A DNA stretch of 64,000 nt from an uncultured Alphaproteobacteria bacterium (lineage in GTDB: Bacteria > Pseudomonadota > Alphaproteobacteria > Rs-D84). The notes beneath the pieces were generated by a model that was not told the origin of the DNA, did no database searches, and saw only the letters and a program-made list of their open reading frames with translations. The DNA lies in assembly GCA_949878575.1 (NCBI GenBank), contig CATLAX010000001.1, forward strand, positions 62,001-126,000, read 5' to 3'. Numbering within the stretch: the stretch's first letter is position 1; every line of letters begins with the position of its first letter. Both the position numbers and the translations under genes were made by a program. Shown here one piece after another: positions 8,064 to 15,234 of this stretch.

Positions 8064-8150
8064 GGGCGTGCGCCGGAGTTGGAGAGCCGGGGCAGACTGT
8101 AAATCTGTTGGCTTAAGCCTGAGCTGGTTCGAATCCAGCCACTCCCACCA
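8064..8150 (+). tRNA. tRNA-Tyr (anticodon GTA) with unusual acceptor stem
   Basis: An 87-nt class II tRNA with long variable arm. The anticodon loop CTGTAAA gives GTA, the T arm is GCTGG-TTCGAAT-CCAGC and CCA is encoded. The D stem is CCGG/CCGG with A14 and G18G19 in place. Two oddities: the acceptor strands GGGCGTG and CACTCCC leave a C4-U69 mismatch, and position 8 is C rather than the near-universal U. An island begins immediately after the CCA, so the locus is an integration target. It may still be functional, since the anticodon, T and D arms are intact. Confidence 0.85.
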
Positions 8151-8153
8151 GAA
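8145..8153 (+). repeat. Left copy of the island direct repeat (candidate attL core)
   Basis: CCACCAGAA overlapping the 3' CCA of tRNA-Tyr; identical to 20677-20685. Confidence 0.45.
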
Positions 8154-8155
8154 AC

Positions 8156-8182
8156 CACCGACCCATACGGGTCGGTGTTTTA
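8156..8182 (+). terminator. Rho-independent terminator after tRNA-Tyr
   Basis: Arms CACCGACCC (8156-8164) and GGGTCGGTG (8169-8177) with loop ATAC, followed by TTTTATT. A close variant with a compensatory base change occurs at 21715-21742. Confidence 0.8.
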
Positions 8183-8291
8183 TTGCCGGATTTTGGGCGG
8201 TTTTGTGGTGACTAAAAATCTTGTATGTAGTCAAAATCCGCTATATATACCCCAATTACATACAATCGGCATTTTGCGAACTGGAGATTCG

Positions 8292-9881
8292 TTACAGGTT
8301 TGATGGCAGATTAAATAACTGATCAACACTGCATTGCAGGGTGCCGGACATGACGGTGTTGACGGTTTCTGGATTCAGATAGGCGATGTGCAGATGGCGG
8401 TAAACGCTGCTTTCGGACACTTTTTCGGCGGTGGCGATTGATTTATAATCACCGCATTTTTCATACATTTCGCGATAGCGGAATGCCCGCGCAAACGCGC
8501 GGACAATTAGATGATTGTTTTCGGATATACTGACCGCGGCGGATTTTCCGGCATTGTATTCGTTTTGTTTGGTATATTTCTTTAATATAAATTCATGGCG
8601 GATGATAATGTCTGTGGCGCTAACAACATAGTCCATCGGGGCGGATTTTTCATTTATAAAGTCTGGTGTTATGAATTCCCTAATATCGGAATTGGGGGTA
8701 ATAAACAGGGTTAATTTATTGTCTGTATAAATCGCGCGTTTCAGGATTCGTCGAATAAAGTCGCGCTTTCTGGGAAAGGTCATATTGGTAAAATCGACAT
8801 GTTTTATGGCGTTTACAAAATCGGTCTGGATGCGTTCCAGATTGGCATCTAGGAATTCTGATATCACATTCATAACGATTTCATCCAGTGCACCCGATTG
8901 AATATAACACCCCCGCGTTGCGTAATAATATTTAGTTGTTTTGTTCGGCATGTGCGTTTGTTGATTGATAAATTTATTGCCATTGTCATTAAACAATTTT
9001 CCGGTCAGCAGGTTCGGTGCGCTATGTACATGCTCGTTTTTGTTATTGCCATTTCTGTCAAGCGCACGTTGCACAGACTCAAATAGTTCATTGGAAATTA
9101 TTGGGGCGTGTTCGCCCGGGACAGATGTGCCGGCGGCTTTGCATTCTGTAATGCCGATATAAATCTTATCGCGCAACATGTTTAACAGGGTTTGTGCCTG
9201 AAATGGACGGCCACCGCGGAACTTTCCTGTCTTGGTTGCCCATTGTTTGTTATGGATATTATTCGCGTCTGTAAAATGTTTCAGGCGCGCCAATGATTGC
9301 AGTTCCAAATACTTTTTAAAGAGTTGTTTGATTGTTTCGGCCTCTGTCTGATTAACAACCAATTTTTTATCCACAATGTCATAGCCCAAGCGCGGATTAA
9401 CGCCAACCCAGATGCCCTTGGCCTTGGATGCACGGATTTTATCACGAACGCGTTCACTGGCGACCTCTCGTTCAAACTGGGCAAAGGACAGCAGCATATT
9501 CAGCGTCAATTTTCCCATGGAATTTGAGGTATCAAAAGACTGGGTAATGGACACAAAATTTACGTCGTGTTTTTCAAAATATTTCATCATGTTATGAAAG
9601 TCCAAAATTGACCGTGACAGGCGATCAACCTTGTACACAACAACCGTATTTATCAGGCCATGCGCCATATCATCCAACATTTGCTGCAATGCCGGTCGTG
9701 CCATTGTGCCTCCGGACAATGCGGCGTCAATGTATGTTTTCTGGTACCTCCATCCATTAAAGGCTTGTGCGGCGATATAAGCTTTACAAGCCTCTTCCTG
9801 GTTTTGCAGGGAATTAAATTCCATATCCAATCCATGTTCGGTGGACTTACGAACGTAAATGGCGCACTTATTGATTGTCAT
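8292..9881 (-). CDS. Large serine recombinase (site-specific integrase)
   Basis: A 529-residue large serine recombinase, the likely integrase/excisionase of the island. The resolvase domain (1-150) starts KCAIYVRKSTE, with the nucleophile Ser in YVRKS; YKVDRLSRS (about 83-91) and FEREVASERVRDKI (about 136-149) are the conserved Arg-bearing motifs. The recombinase domain follows (about 165-270). Where most large serine recombinases have a Cys4 zinc ribbon (about 290-330), this one reads GKLFNDNGNKF and YYYATRG, lacking the Cys pairs, as in the alphaproteobacterial subfamily that co-occurs with DUF2924. A helix-turn-helix-like segment lies near the C-terminus (TAEKVSESSVYRHL). It overlaps the DUF2924 gene by 14 nt. 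Confidence 0.9.
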   Translation of the reverse strand: MTINKCAIYVRKSTEHGLDMEFNSLQNQEEACKAYIAAQAFNGWRYQKTYIDAALSGGTMARPALQQMLDDMAHGLINTVVVYKVDRLSRSILDFHNMMKYFEKHDVNFVSITQSFDTSNSMGKLTLNMLLSFAQFEREVASERVRDKIRASKAKGIWVGVNPRLGYDIVDKKLVVNQTEAETIKQLFKKYLELQSLARLKHFTDANNIHNKQWATKTGKFRGGRPFQAQTLLNMLRDKIYIGITECKAAGTSVPGEHAPIISNELFESVQRALDRNGNNKNEHVHSAPNLLTGKLFNDNGNKFINQQTHMPNKTTKYYYATRGCYIQSGALDEIVMNVISEFLDANLERIQTDFVNAIKHVDFTNMTFPRKRDFIRRILKRAIYTDNKLTLFITPNSDIREFITPDFINEKSAPMDYVVSATDIIIRHEFILKKYTKQNEYNAGKSAAVSISENNHLIVRAFARAFRYREMYEKCGDYKSIATAEKVSESSVYRHLHIAYLNPETVNTVMSGTLQCSVDQLFNLPSNL

Positions 9882-10302
9882 TTTTGCCCCTTGTACTTAA
9901 TCCAAAGAAATCTGGCCCGGATACTTTGATGCCGGTTATTTCGCGCGCAATGGCCGACAAACTGCGATAGGTTTTATCGTGATAGATGAATGTATTATTA
10001 TCGCCAACTGTGACGGTATGCGTGATGTTACGGAATGTTTTGCTGATTGTGGCACCAACGTTCATGTTATATTTATTGCGATAAACACGGGTTAAACAGG
10101 CGTCGGGGTTGGCCATATATTTGCGAATTTTAACCATGTGTTTGGGCAATATACGCAGTTTTAATCGATCACATTGAATATAGTACCACAGGGCCATATT
10201 TTGCCGCACAAATGGATGCGGTGAAAATCGGGCCCATAACCCACACCGTACCGCATACGGTAACCGCCGCATCTGGTCATAAGTCTCTGGTATTTGTATC
10301 AT
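9868..10302 (-). CDS. DUF2924 family protein, recombinase partner
   Basis: A 144-residue protein whose C-terminal half carries the DUF2924 signature: HTVTVGDNNTFIYHDKTYR, SLSAIAREITG and SGPDFFGL. This family is typically encoded just upstream of a large serine recombinase in alphaproteobacterial prophages and islands, as here; its role is not firmly established but may be DNA binding or recombination directionality. The N-terminal half is basic and aromatic. Ribosome binding site AAGGGG lies 6 nt before the ATG. It is divergent from the hsd operon across a 160-bp AT-rich control region. Confidence 0.82.
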   Translation of the reverse strand: MIQIPETYDQMRRLPYAVRCGLWARFSPHPFVRQNMALWYYIQCDRLKLRILPKHMVKIRKYMANPDACLTRVYRNKYNMNVGATISKTFRNITHTVTVGDNNTFIYHDKTYRSLSAIAREITGIKVSGPDFFGLSTRGKNDNQ

Positions 10303-10323
10303 TTTTACCCCTTTGTAGTGTTG

Positions 10324-10387
10324 TGTAATGAATGATTACAAAGGAGTGAAAGTCAAGGGGAAAGTAATATTATTATATTGTCAATAT
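10324..10387. promoter_or_regulatory. Candidate operators between recombinase and hsd units
   Basis: Two perfect palindromic sites lie in the divergent intergenic region: TGTAAT-GAATG-ATTACA (10324-10340) and ATATTG-T-CAATAT (10375-10387). A further AATATTG half-site occurs at 10411-10417. Their position suggests operators controlling one or both flanking units; the cognate regulator is not identified. Confidence 0.4.
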
Positions 10388-10430
10388 TATTTTGGTTTTT
10401 GTAGTATTGTAATATTGTTGATTTATTTTC

Positions 10431-10458
10431 TTGATTTTTGTAAAATATGGGGTATAAT
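10431..10458 (+). promoter_or_regulatory. Promoter of the hsd operon, leaderless arrangement
   Basis: TTGATT (10431-10436) and a perfect TATAAT (10453-10458) with a 16-bp spacer. The first usable ATG (10465) lies 6 nt after the -10, at the expected transcription start, and no Shine-Dalgarno is present. Confidence 0.6.
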
Positions 10459-10464
10459 CATATT

Positions 10465-11028
10465 ATGATGATACGTAATTATTTGTTAAAGGATTTTACA
10501 GATATTAGGTCGGGATATGCCTTTCGCGGGGCAGTGGTTGCGAATGCGGTCGCCGGGGTACGTGTGATTCAACCGAGTGATATTGTTTCGAACGATTTTT
10601 CAGATTTGGTCGTTAGAAAAGCGGAATCTTCCTATGCTAGGTGCTTGTTGAAACCGGGGGTTGTGTTGGTAACAAGTCGTGGGACAATTCGTGCGCATGT
10701 TTTTCGTAAGGGTTTTAAGGCCATAACAACAAGTGCGGTTTTTGTGTTGCGTGTACGTGATGATGTTTTGCCGGAATATTTGGCGATGTATATAAATTCA
10801 GAAATGGGTCGGCGTCAAATAAAGACGCGTCAGGAATCTACAACGGTTTCTGCGATAACTATGCGACAGATTGCTGAACTTGTTGTGCCTGTGCCGGATT
10901 TAGATGTTCAGGAACGGTTGGTTCGGTTGTACGAGATGCAACAGCGTCAAAAATTGCTGCAAAATGAAATAAATGTTCTTAGGGACAAATTACTTAACAA
11001 TGTTTTGAAAGGGGTATTAAATGGCTAA
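10465..11028 (+). CDS. hsdS: Half-size type I specificity subunit (single TRD)
   Basis: About 187 residues, half the length of a normal HsdS. It shows one target-recognition domain (GYAFRG near the N-terminus, then VRVIQPSDIV and PGVVLVTSRGTIRA, the usual HsdS beta strands) and one helical spacer (VQERLVRLYEMQQRQKLLQNEI then LRDKLLNNVLKGVL). A dimer of such a half subunit could substitute for one full HsdS. It overlaps hsdM by 8 nt, so it is made together with the methylase. A second, full-length HsdS lies downstream. An ATG at 10447 is excluded because it lies within the promoter spacer. Confidence 0.72.
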   Translation: MMIRNYLLKDFTDIRSGYAFRGAVVANAVAGVRVIQPSDIVSNDFSDLVVRKAESSYARCLLKPGVVLVTSRGTIRAHVFRKGFKAITTSAVFVLRVRDDVLPEYLAMYINSEMGRRQIKTRQESTTVSAITMRQIAELVVPVPDLDVQERLVRLYEMQQRQKLLQNEINVLRDKLLNNVLKGVLNG

Positions 11029-12523
11029 AATAACGCAGGATGATTTGAATAAACTGTTATGGTCTGCGGCTGATTCTGCGCGCGGCGCGGTTGACGCCAG
11101 TATTTTTAAGGATTATGTGCTGGCCTTGTTGTTTTATAAATATATGAGTGATATGCACAAAGCGGAACGCGCAAAACTGATGGCGCGTTATGGCAATGAT
11201 GCGGAACGCGTAGAGATGCGGTTAAAGAATGCGCGTTTTGTTATGCCGAACGGTGCCAGTTTTTATGATGTCTATGCTAATTTGGCGGCGGATAATATCG
11301 GTGAATTGTTAAATATTGCACTGCGTGCCATAGAAGACGCGAACGAAGAAAAACTGCGCGACATCTTTACGGTTGATTTTAATTCCCAGTCTATTTTGGG
11401 GCCAACGACCCAGCGTAATAAAATGATACGCGACCTGTTGAACGACTTTAACAAGGTTGATTTAAGTGATGTTGATGATGATATTCTGGGTAATGCCTAT
11501 ATGTATATGATTGAACGTTTTGGTACCCAGGCGGGTAAAAAAGCAGGCGAGTTTTTTAGCCCGCGTCAATTGTGTAAACTGGTTGCCCAGTTGGCCGCGC
11601 CCCAGGATGGTGACCGTATCTGTGATCCGGCATGTGGTTCGGGCGGGTTGCTGTTGATGGCCGGGGCCGAGGTTGAAAAAGCTGGTTCAAAAAACTATGC
11701 CCTTTATGGCCAGGAAAAAACCGGCGCAACATACAATCTGGCGCGTATGAATATGTTTTTGCATGGCCTGGATTCTGCACGTATTGAATGGGGCGATACA
11801 TTAAATAATCCATTGCTGCGTGATGGTGACGGGCTGATGAAGTTTGATGTTGTTGTTGCAAATCCGCCGTTTTCGTTGGATAAATGGGGCGATAAATCAC
11901 TGGAAAATGATAAGTATAATCGGTTTTTGCGCGGTATGCCCCCGGCGAGTAAGGGTGACTATGCTTTTATCTCGCACATGATTGAAACGGCCAAGGCCAA
12001 AGAGGGACGTGTGGCGGTAATTGTTCCGCATGGTGTTCTGTTCCGTGGCGCGGCCGAGGGACGAATCCGTCGTGTATTGATAGAAGAAAATATCTTGGAT
12101 GCGGTTATCGGTTTGCCGGCGGGTTTATTCCAGACAACAGGTATCCCGGTGGCGATATTGATATTTGACCGTACGCGCGAGGCAGGTGGTAAAAACGAAA
12201 ACCGCAAAGACGTCCTGTTTATTGACGCCAGCCGTGAATTTGTACCAAACAAGAATCAAAATAATATATCGGATGACCATATTGTGAAAATAGTCCAAAC
12301 ATACCGCGAACGGGCGGAAATTGAAAAATATTCACATCTGGCAACGCCCCAGGAAATTGCCGATAACGATTTCAATCTGAATATTCCGCGCTATGTTGAT
12401 ACGTTTGAGGAAGAAGAACCGGTGGACATCCCAGCCACCCGCGCCCGCATCACAGAACTGGAATTGGAACTCGCCAAAACCACCGCAGAAATGGATAAGT
12501 ATTTGAAAGAATTGGGATTATGA
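11021..12523 (+). CDS. hsdM: Type I restriction-modification methyltransferase HsdM
   Basis: A 500-residue adenine-N6 methyltransferase. The helical N-terminal HsdM domain (LNKLLWSAADSARGAVDAS through KYMSDM) is followed by SAM-binding motif I DPACGSGGLLL (about residue 202) and catalytic motif IV NPPF (about 281), in the order expected for gamma-class N6 MTases. The C-terminal tail is charged and coiled (TRARITELELELAKTTAEM). AAGGGG lies just upstream of the ATG. It modifies the recognition sequence set by HsdS and joins HsdR for restriction. Codon use here is less AT-rich than in the genes at 12.5-15.2 kb. Confidence 0.95.
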   Translation: MAKITQDDLNKLLWSAADSARGAVDASIFKDYVLALLFYKYMSDMHKAERAKLMARYGNDAERVEMRLKNARFVMPNGASFYDVYANLAADNIGELLNIALRAIEDANEEKLRDIFTVDFNSQSILGPTTQRNKMIRDLLNDFNKVDLSDVDDDILGNAYMYMIERFGTQAGKKAGEFFSPRQLCKLVAQLAAPQDGDRICDPACGSGGLLLMAGAEVEKAGSKNYALYGQEKTGATYNLARMNMFLHGLDSARIEWGDTLNNPLLRDGDGLMKFDVVVANPPFSLDKWGDKSLENDKYNRFLRGMPPASKGDYAFISHMIETAKAKEGRVAVIVPHGVLFRGAAEGRIRRVLIEENILDAVIGLPAGLFQTTGIPVAILIFDRTREAGGKNENRKDVLFIDASREFVPNKNQNNISDDHIVKIVQTYRERAEIEKYSHLATPQEIADNDFNLNIPRYVDTFEEEEPVDIPATRARITELELELAKTTAEMDKYLKELGL

Positions 12524-12539
12524 AGAAAAGGTAATAATT

Positions 12540-13586
12540 ATGCAATTAGATAGCTTTAATAATCATAGATTTCATGAAATAGTGCAGGAAATTAAAGAGC
12601 TACTAAAAAATAGCTCAGTTTTAAAGACATCTGATGATCTTGAATTATCATTTCTTGTAAATACGGTGATTTCTGTAGAGGCAGATTTAAAAAAGATAAA
12701 TGCATTTCTTCTTAGTACCAATGATTTGGATAATATTGCCAATTATTTGTATAATATATTAGGTTTTTTGAAGCAGCTTGGACCGAATAGTAATATACAA
12801 TATATAAAAGATCAGATTCGAACCTATTTGCTGAATATAACAAGAATTATTTCGGCATATCCTTCAAAAAACAAACAAATTGTAAACAGTGATTTTAATA
12901 CAATAGCCAGTTTCTATAAAAAAGACGCGGAAGCATTTAAGTATAGTGCTCAAAAGGCGCTTAATGAATATAAAAACAATTTAAATAATGCATTAAACGA
13001 ATCAAATGCAAATAAAGATTATTTAAATAATCTTGTTGGTGATATTAAAGATTTCTCATCAAAGTATACCACTAAAGAGAAAGCTAAATACTATGCAGAA
13101 TTGTCAGATAAATCTGAAGATAAGGCAGATAAATTTTTGAAATATACCAATATTGCTATGTTTGTTGCTTTAGGATTCATCGGATTGCCAATATTATTAC
13201 CAATGCTATGTAATGTTTGGTCAGGAAACTGGCATACAATTTTTCCGTCAGACATATTAAATTTGTCTTTTGGTGGTGCAATTTTACGTATATCGGTATC
13301 ATTTTTGGCTTTATTGCCTGCGCTATTTTTTTCACAAATTGAAAAAACATATAGAGAAAGGGCGTTTAAGTTTAAAGATTTGAGTAATGCAATACTATCA
13401 ATAAACCCATATTTGGCGGATATCGAAACAAATGGTCGTAATGAGTATGATGAGAAAGAAAAGTGTAAGCTTGAAATGGCCAAAATTTTCTTTACACAAA
13501 TACATTCAAATCATAAATCAAACGATAAAGATTTACTAAAGAAAATGGAACAAATCGCTAACATTGTTAAAGGAATTAAACAATGA
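12540..13586 (+). CDS. Two-TM coiled-coil protein embedded in hsd operon
   Basis: Unrecognised 348-residue protein. Residues 1-200 are predicted almost entirely helical, with coiled-coil character around 130-200. Two membrane helices follow (about 203-226 and 244-266) separated by a short loop containing WHTIFPSD. The C-terminal tail (267-348) is helical and charged and starts KTYRERAFKFKDLSNAIL. Helical arm, TM hairpin and Y..RA..F..L helix resemble the layout of SLATT-type two-TM effector domains, but homology is not established. It lies between hsdM and hsdS and overlaps hsdS by ATGA, so it is translated with the RM complex. In other type I loci this position can hold a guard effector such as PrrC; no nuclease motif is visible here. 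Very AT-rich. Confidence 0.7.
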   Translation: MQLDSFNNHRFHEIVQEIKELLKNSSVLKTSDDLELSFLVNTVISVEADLKKINAFLLSTNDLDNIANYLYNILGFLKQLGPNSNIQYIKDQIRTYLLNITRIISAYPSKNKQIVNSDFNTIASFYKKDAEAFKYSAQKALNEYKNNLNNALNESNANKDYLNNLVGDIKDFSSKYTTKEKAKYYAELSDKSEDKADKFLKYTNIAMFVALGFIGLPILLPMLCNVWSGNWHTIFPSDILNLSFGGAILRISVSFLALLPALFFSQIEKTYRERAFKFKDLSNAILSINPYLADIETNGRNEYDEKEKCKLEMAKIFFTQIHSNHKSNDKDLLKKMEQIANIVKGIKQ

Positions 13587-14752
13587 AACAGTTCAACTTG
13601 CCAAATAATTGGTCAATAAAAAAACTTGGCGATATTTTTACACTGTCTGCTGGTGGAGATGTTGATAAATCTTTGCTTTCAAAAAAACAAGATGCGCAAC
13701 ATCCATATCCTATTTATGCCAATGCGTTAACAGACCGAGGGCTATATGGGTATAGTTCTAATTACAGGGTGGAACAAGAATCTATAACTATCACAGGACG
13801 TGGCGATATAGGTAAGGTGTTTTATCGCGCTGGGAAATATACACCAATAGTACGTTTAGTAGTCGGGGTTCCCAAAGAGGGTATTTCTGCCAAGTATATG
13901 TCATATGCCTGTTCAAAAATAAGATTCTTTAATGAAACAACAGGTGTACCACAATTGACCGTCCCACAAGTGGCAGGATATAAGGTTGCTGTTCCTCCCT
14001 TGTCTGAACAGAAAAAGATCGCGCGGATTTTAAGTTGTTGGGACACGGCGATTGAGCAGATGCAGAATCTGATTTCAGAAAAGAAAGAACTCAAACGCGG
14101 TTTGATGCAACAGCTGTTAACAGGAAAAATGCGCTTACCAATGTTTGTTAAACCTTGGAAAACTAAACCAATTAAAGATATTGCAGAAATTTTTACTGCA
14201 AATAGCAAATCTCAATACATAAATGATGCAGGGCAATATTTGATTGTTGATATGGGGGCTGTCTCCAATGATGCAACACTTATTGCTAAAAAGAAAACTG
14301 ACTATGCCAAGGATTTCTTAAATAATGGCGATATCATAATGCCAAAGGATGATATTGGTGGAGGCAATATTATAGGGAAAACCGTTGTTGTCCCTGTGGA
14401 TAACAAATACATTATGGGGGACCATGTGTTTAAACTTGTCGTATCTTCTAATGATGGGCGTTTCATTTCATATTTGATAAATTCATACGGGGTAAATAAA
14501 CATATGCGTCGCATGACAACAGGATCTGCCCAATTAAGTCTTGCGAAACGAGACGTTGAAAAAACTACATTATTATTGCCGTCGGACATAAAAGAACAAA
14601 AGACAATTGCTGATATTCTGATGTCGGCAGATTCTGAAATTGACCTGCTGAACAAAAAATTAGATGTTTTGAAAGAGCAGAAAAAAGGTCTGATGCAAAA
14701 ATTGCTGACCGGAGAAATTCGGGTAAAGGTGGATAAAAATGGAATATCTTAA
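13583..14752 (+). CDS. hsdS: Type I restriction-modification specificity subunit HsdS
   Basis: A 389-residue HsdS with two target-recognition domains and two spacer helices. The first half ends with SEQKKIARILSCWDTAIEQM, then KKELKRGLMQQLLTGK; the second half ends with KEQKTIADILMSADSEIDLL, then KEQKKGLMQKLLTGE. The repeated LMQ.LLTG motif marks the pseudo-twofold symmetry of HsdS. The TRDs differ (TRD1 with TGRGDIGKVFY; TRD2 with GDIIMPKDDIGGG), predicting a bipartite asymmetric DNA target. It starts by ATGA overlap with the membrane-protein gene and overlaps the following tiny gene by 14 nt. Confidence 0.93.
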   Translation: MKQFNLPNNWSIKKLGDIFTLSAGGDVDKSLLSKKQDAQHPYPIYANALTDRGLYGYSSNYRVEQESITITGRGDIGKVFYRAGKYTPIVRLVVGVPKEGISAKYMSYACSKIRFFNETTGVPQLTVPQVAGYKVAVPPLSEQKKIARILSCWDTAIEQMQNLISEKKELKRGLMQQLLTGKMRLPMFVKPWKTKPIKDIAEIFTANSKSQYINDAGQYLIVDMGAVSNDATLIAKKKTDYAKDFLNNGDIIMPKDDIGGGNIIGKTVVVPVDNKYIMGDHVFKLVVSSNDGRFISYLINSYGVNKHMRRMTTGSAQLSLAKRDVEKTTLLLPSDIKEQKTIADILMSADSEIDLLNKKLDVLKEQKKGLMQKLLTGEIRVKVDKNGIS

Positions 14753-14942
14753 CTATATTAAAACAGTTTTGAAAAGATTGTTAAAAGGCGGAAGCGATCA
14801 AAATTCTAAGAGTAATGTGATAGTATTGCTGGATTATATAAAAAATCTTGAAAACGAGCCGACTCTAGATAATTTTGATAGAGAGCTTTTGTTGAAGTTA
14901 AAGATAGATGAAATTAAAGGAAGTATGGATAAAAAGGATTAA
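14739..14942 (+). CDS. Tiny hypothetical protein in hsd operon (67 aa)
   Basis: Unrecognised 67-residue, highly charged helical protein, with basic N-terminus (KTVLKRLLKGG) and acidic C-terminal half. Its start lies inside the end of hsdS (14-nt overlap) and its stop is 3 nt before the next gene, so it is embedded in the translational chain of the operon. It has no signal peptide or membrane helix. The reading frame is supported mainly by this spacing. Confidence 0.5.
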   Translation: MEYLNYIKTVLKRLLKGGSDQNSKSNVIVLLDYIKNLENEPTLDNFDRELLLKLKIDEIKGSMDKKD

Positions 14943-14945
14943 AAA

Positions 14946-15233
14946 ATGGGGTTAATAAACATTATAAACGATTCTATATCTGAATATCTTAAACAAGACA
15001 TTGATGTTAAGAAAAAACACAATGCAGAATTAGCAAAATCTCAAATAGAATCTATTCGTGCAAATCCGTATTTGTCTAATGCGGTTAAAGAGTATTTTAT
15101 TTGTGGGGTGTTGCAACAATTAGAAGACGAGCAATTTGTTCAATCGGCACGTGAATTTTTGTTGAATTTATCAAAAGGGCTGAATGACGCATCAAAGATT
15201 GCAGAACAAATGGCGTACAAGCAGGAGCAATAA
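14946..15233 (+). CDS. Small hypothetical protein in hsd operon (95 aa)
   Basis: Unrecognised 95-residue protein predicted all-helical (IINDSISEYLKQDIDVKKKH; later YLSNAVKEYFICGVLQQLEDE). It stops 1 nt before the hsdR ATG and contains the hsdR ribosome binding site AGGAG in its last codons, so its translation is tied to that of HsdR. No DNA-binding or catalytic motif seen. It could be a regulator or accessory of the restriction complex, but this is only inference from position. Confidence 0.55.
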   Translation: MGLINIINDSISEYLKQDIDVKKKHNAELAKSQIESIRANPYLSNAVKEYFICGVLQQLEDEQFVQSAREFLLNLSKGLNDASKIAEQMAYKQEQ

Positions 15234-15234
15234 A

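Noticed and set aside
7944..8234. Minus-strand small frames across the tRNA genes
   Set aside because: They span both tRNA genes and the terminator; the sequence is explained by the RNAs.
12540..13586. Identification as PrrC or RloC anticodon nuclease
   Set aside because: No Walker motifs, no ABC signature and no nuclease residues; two membrane helices are present instead.
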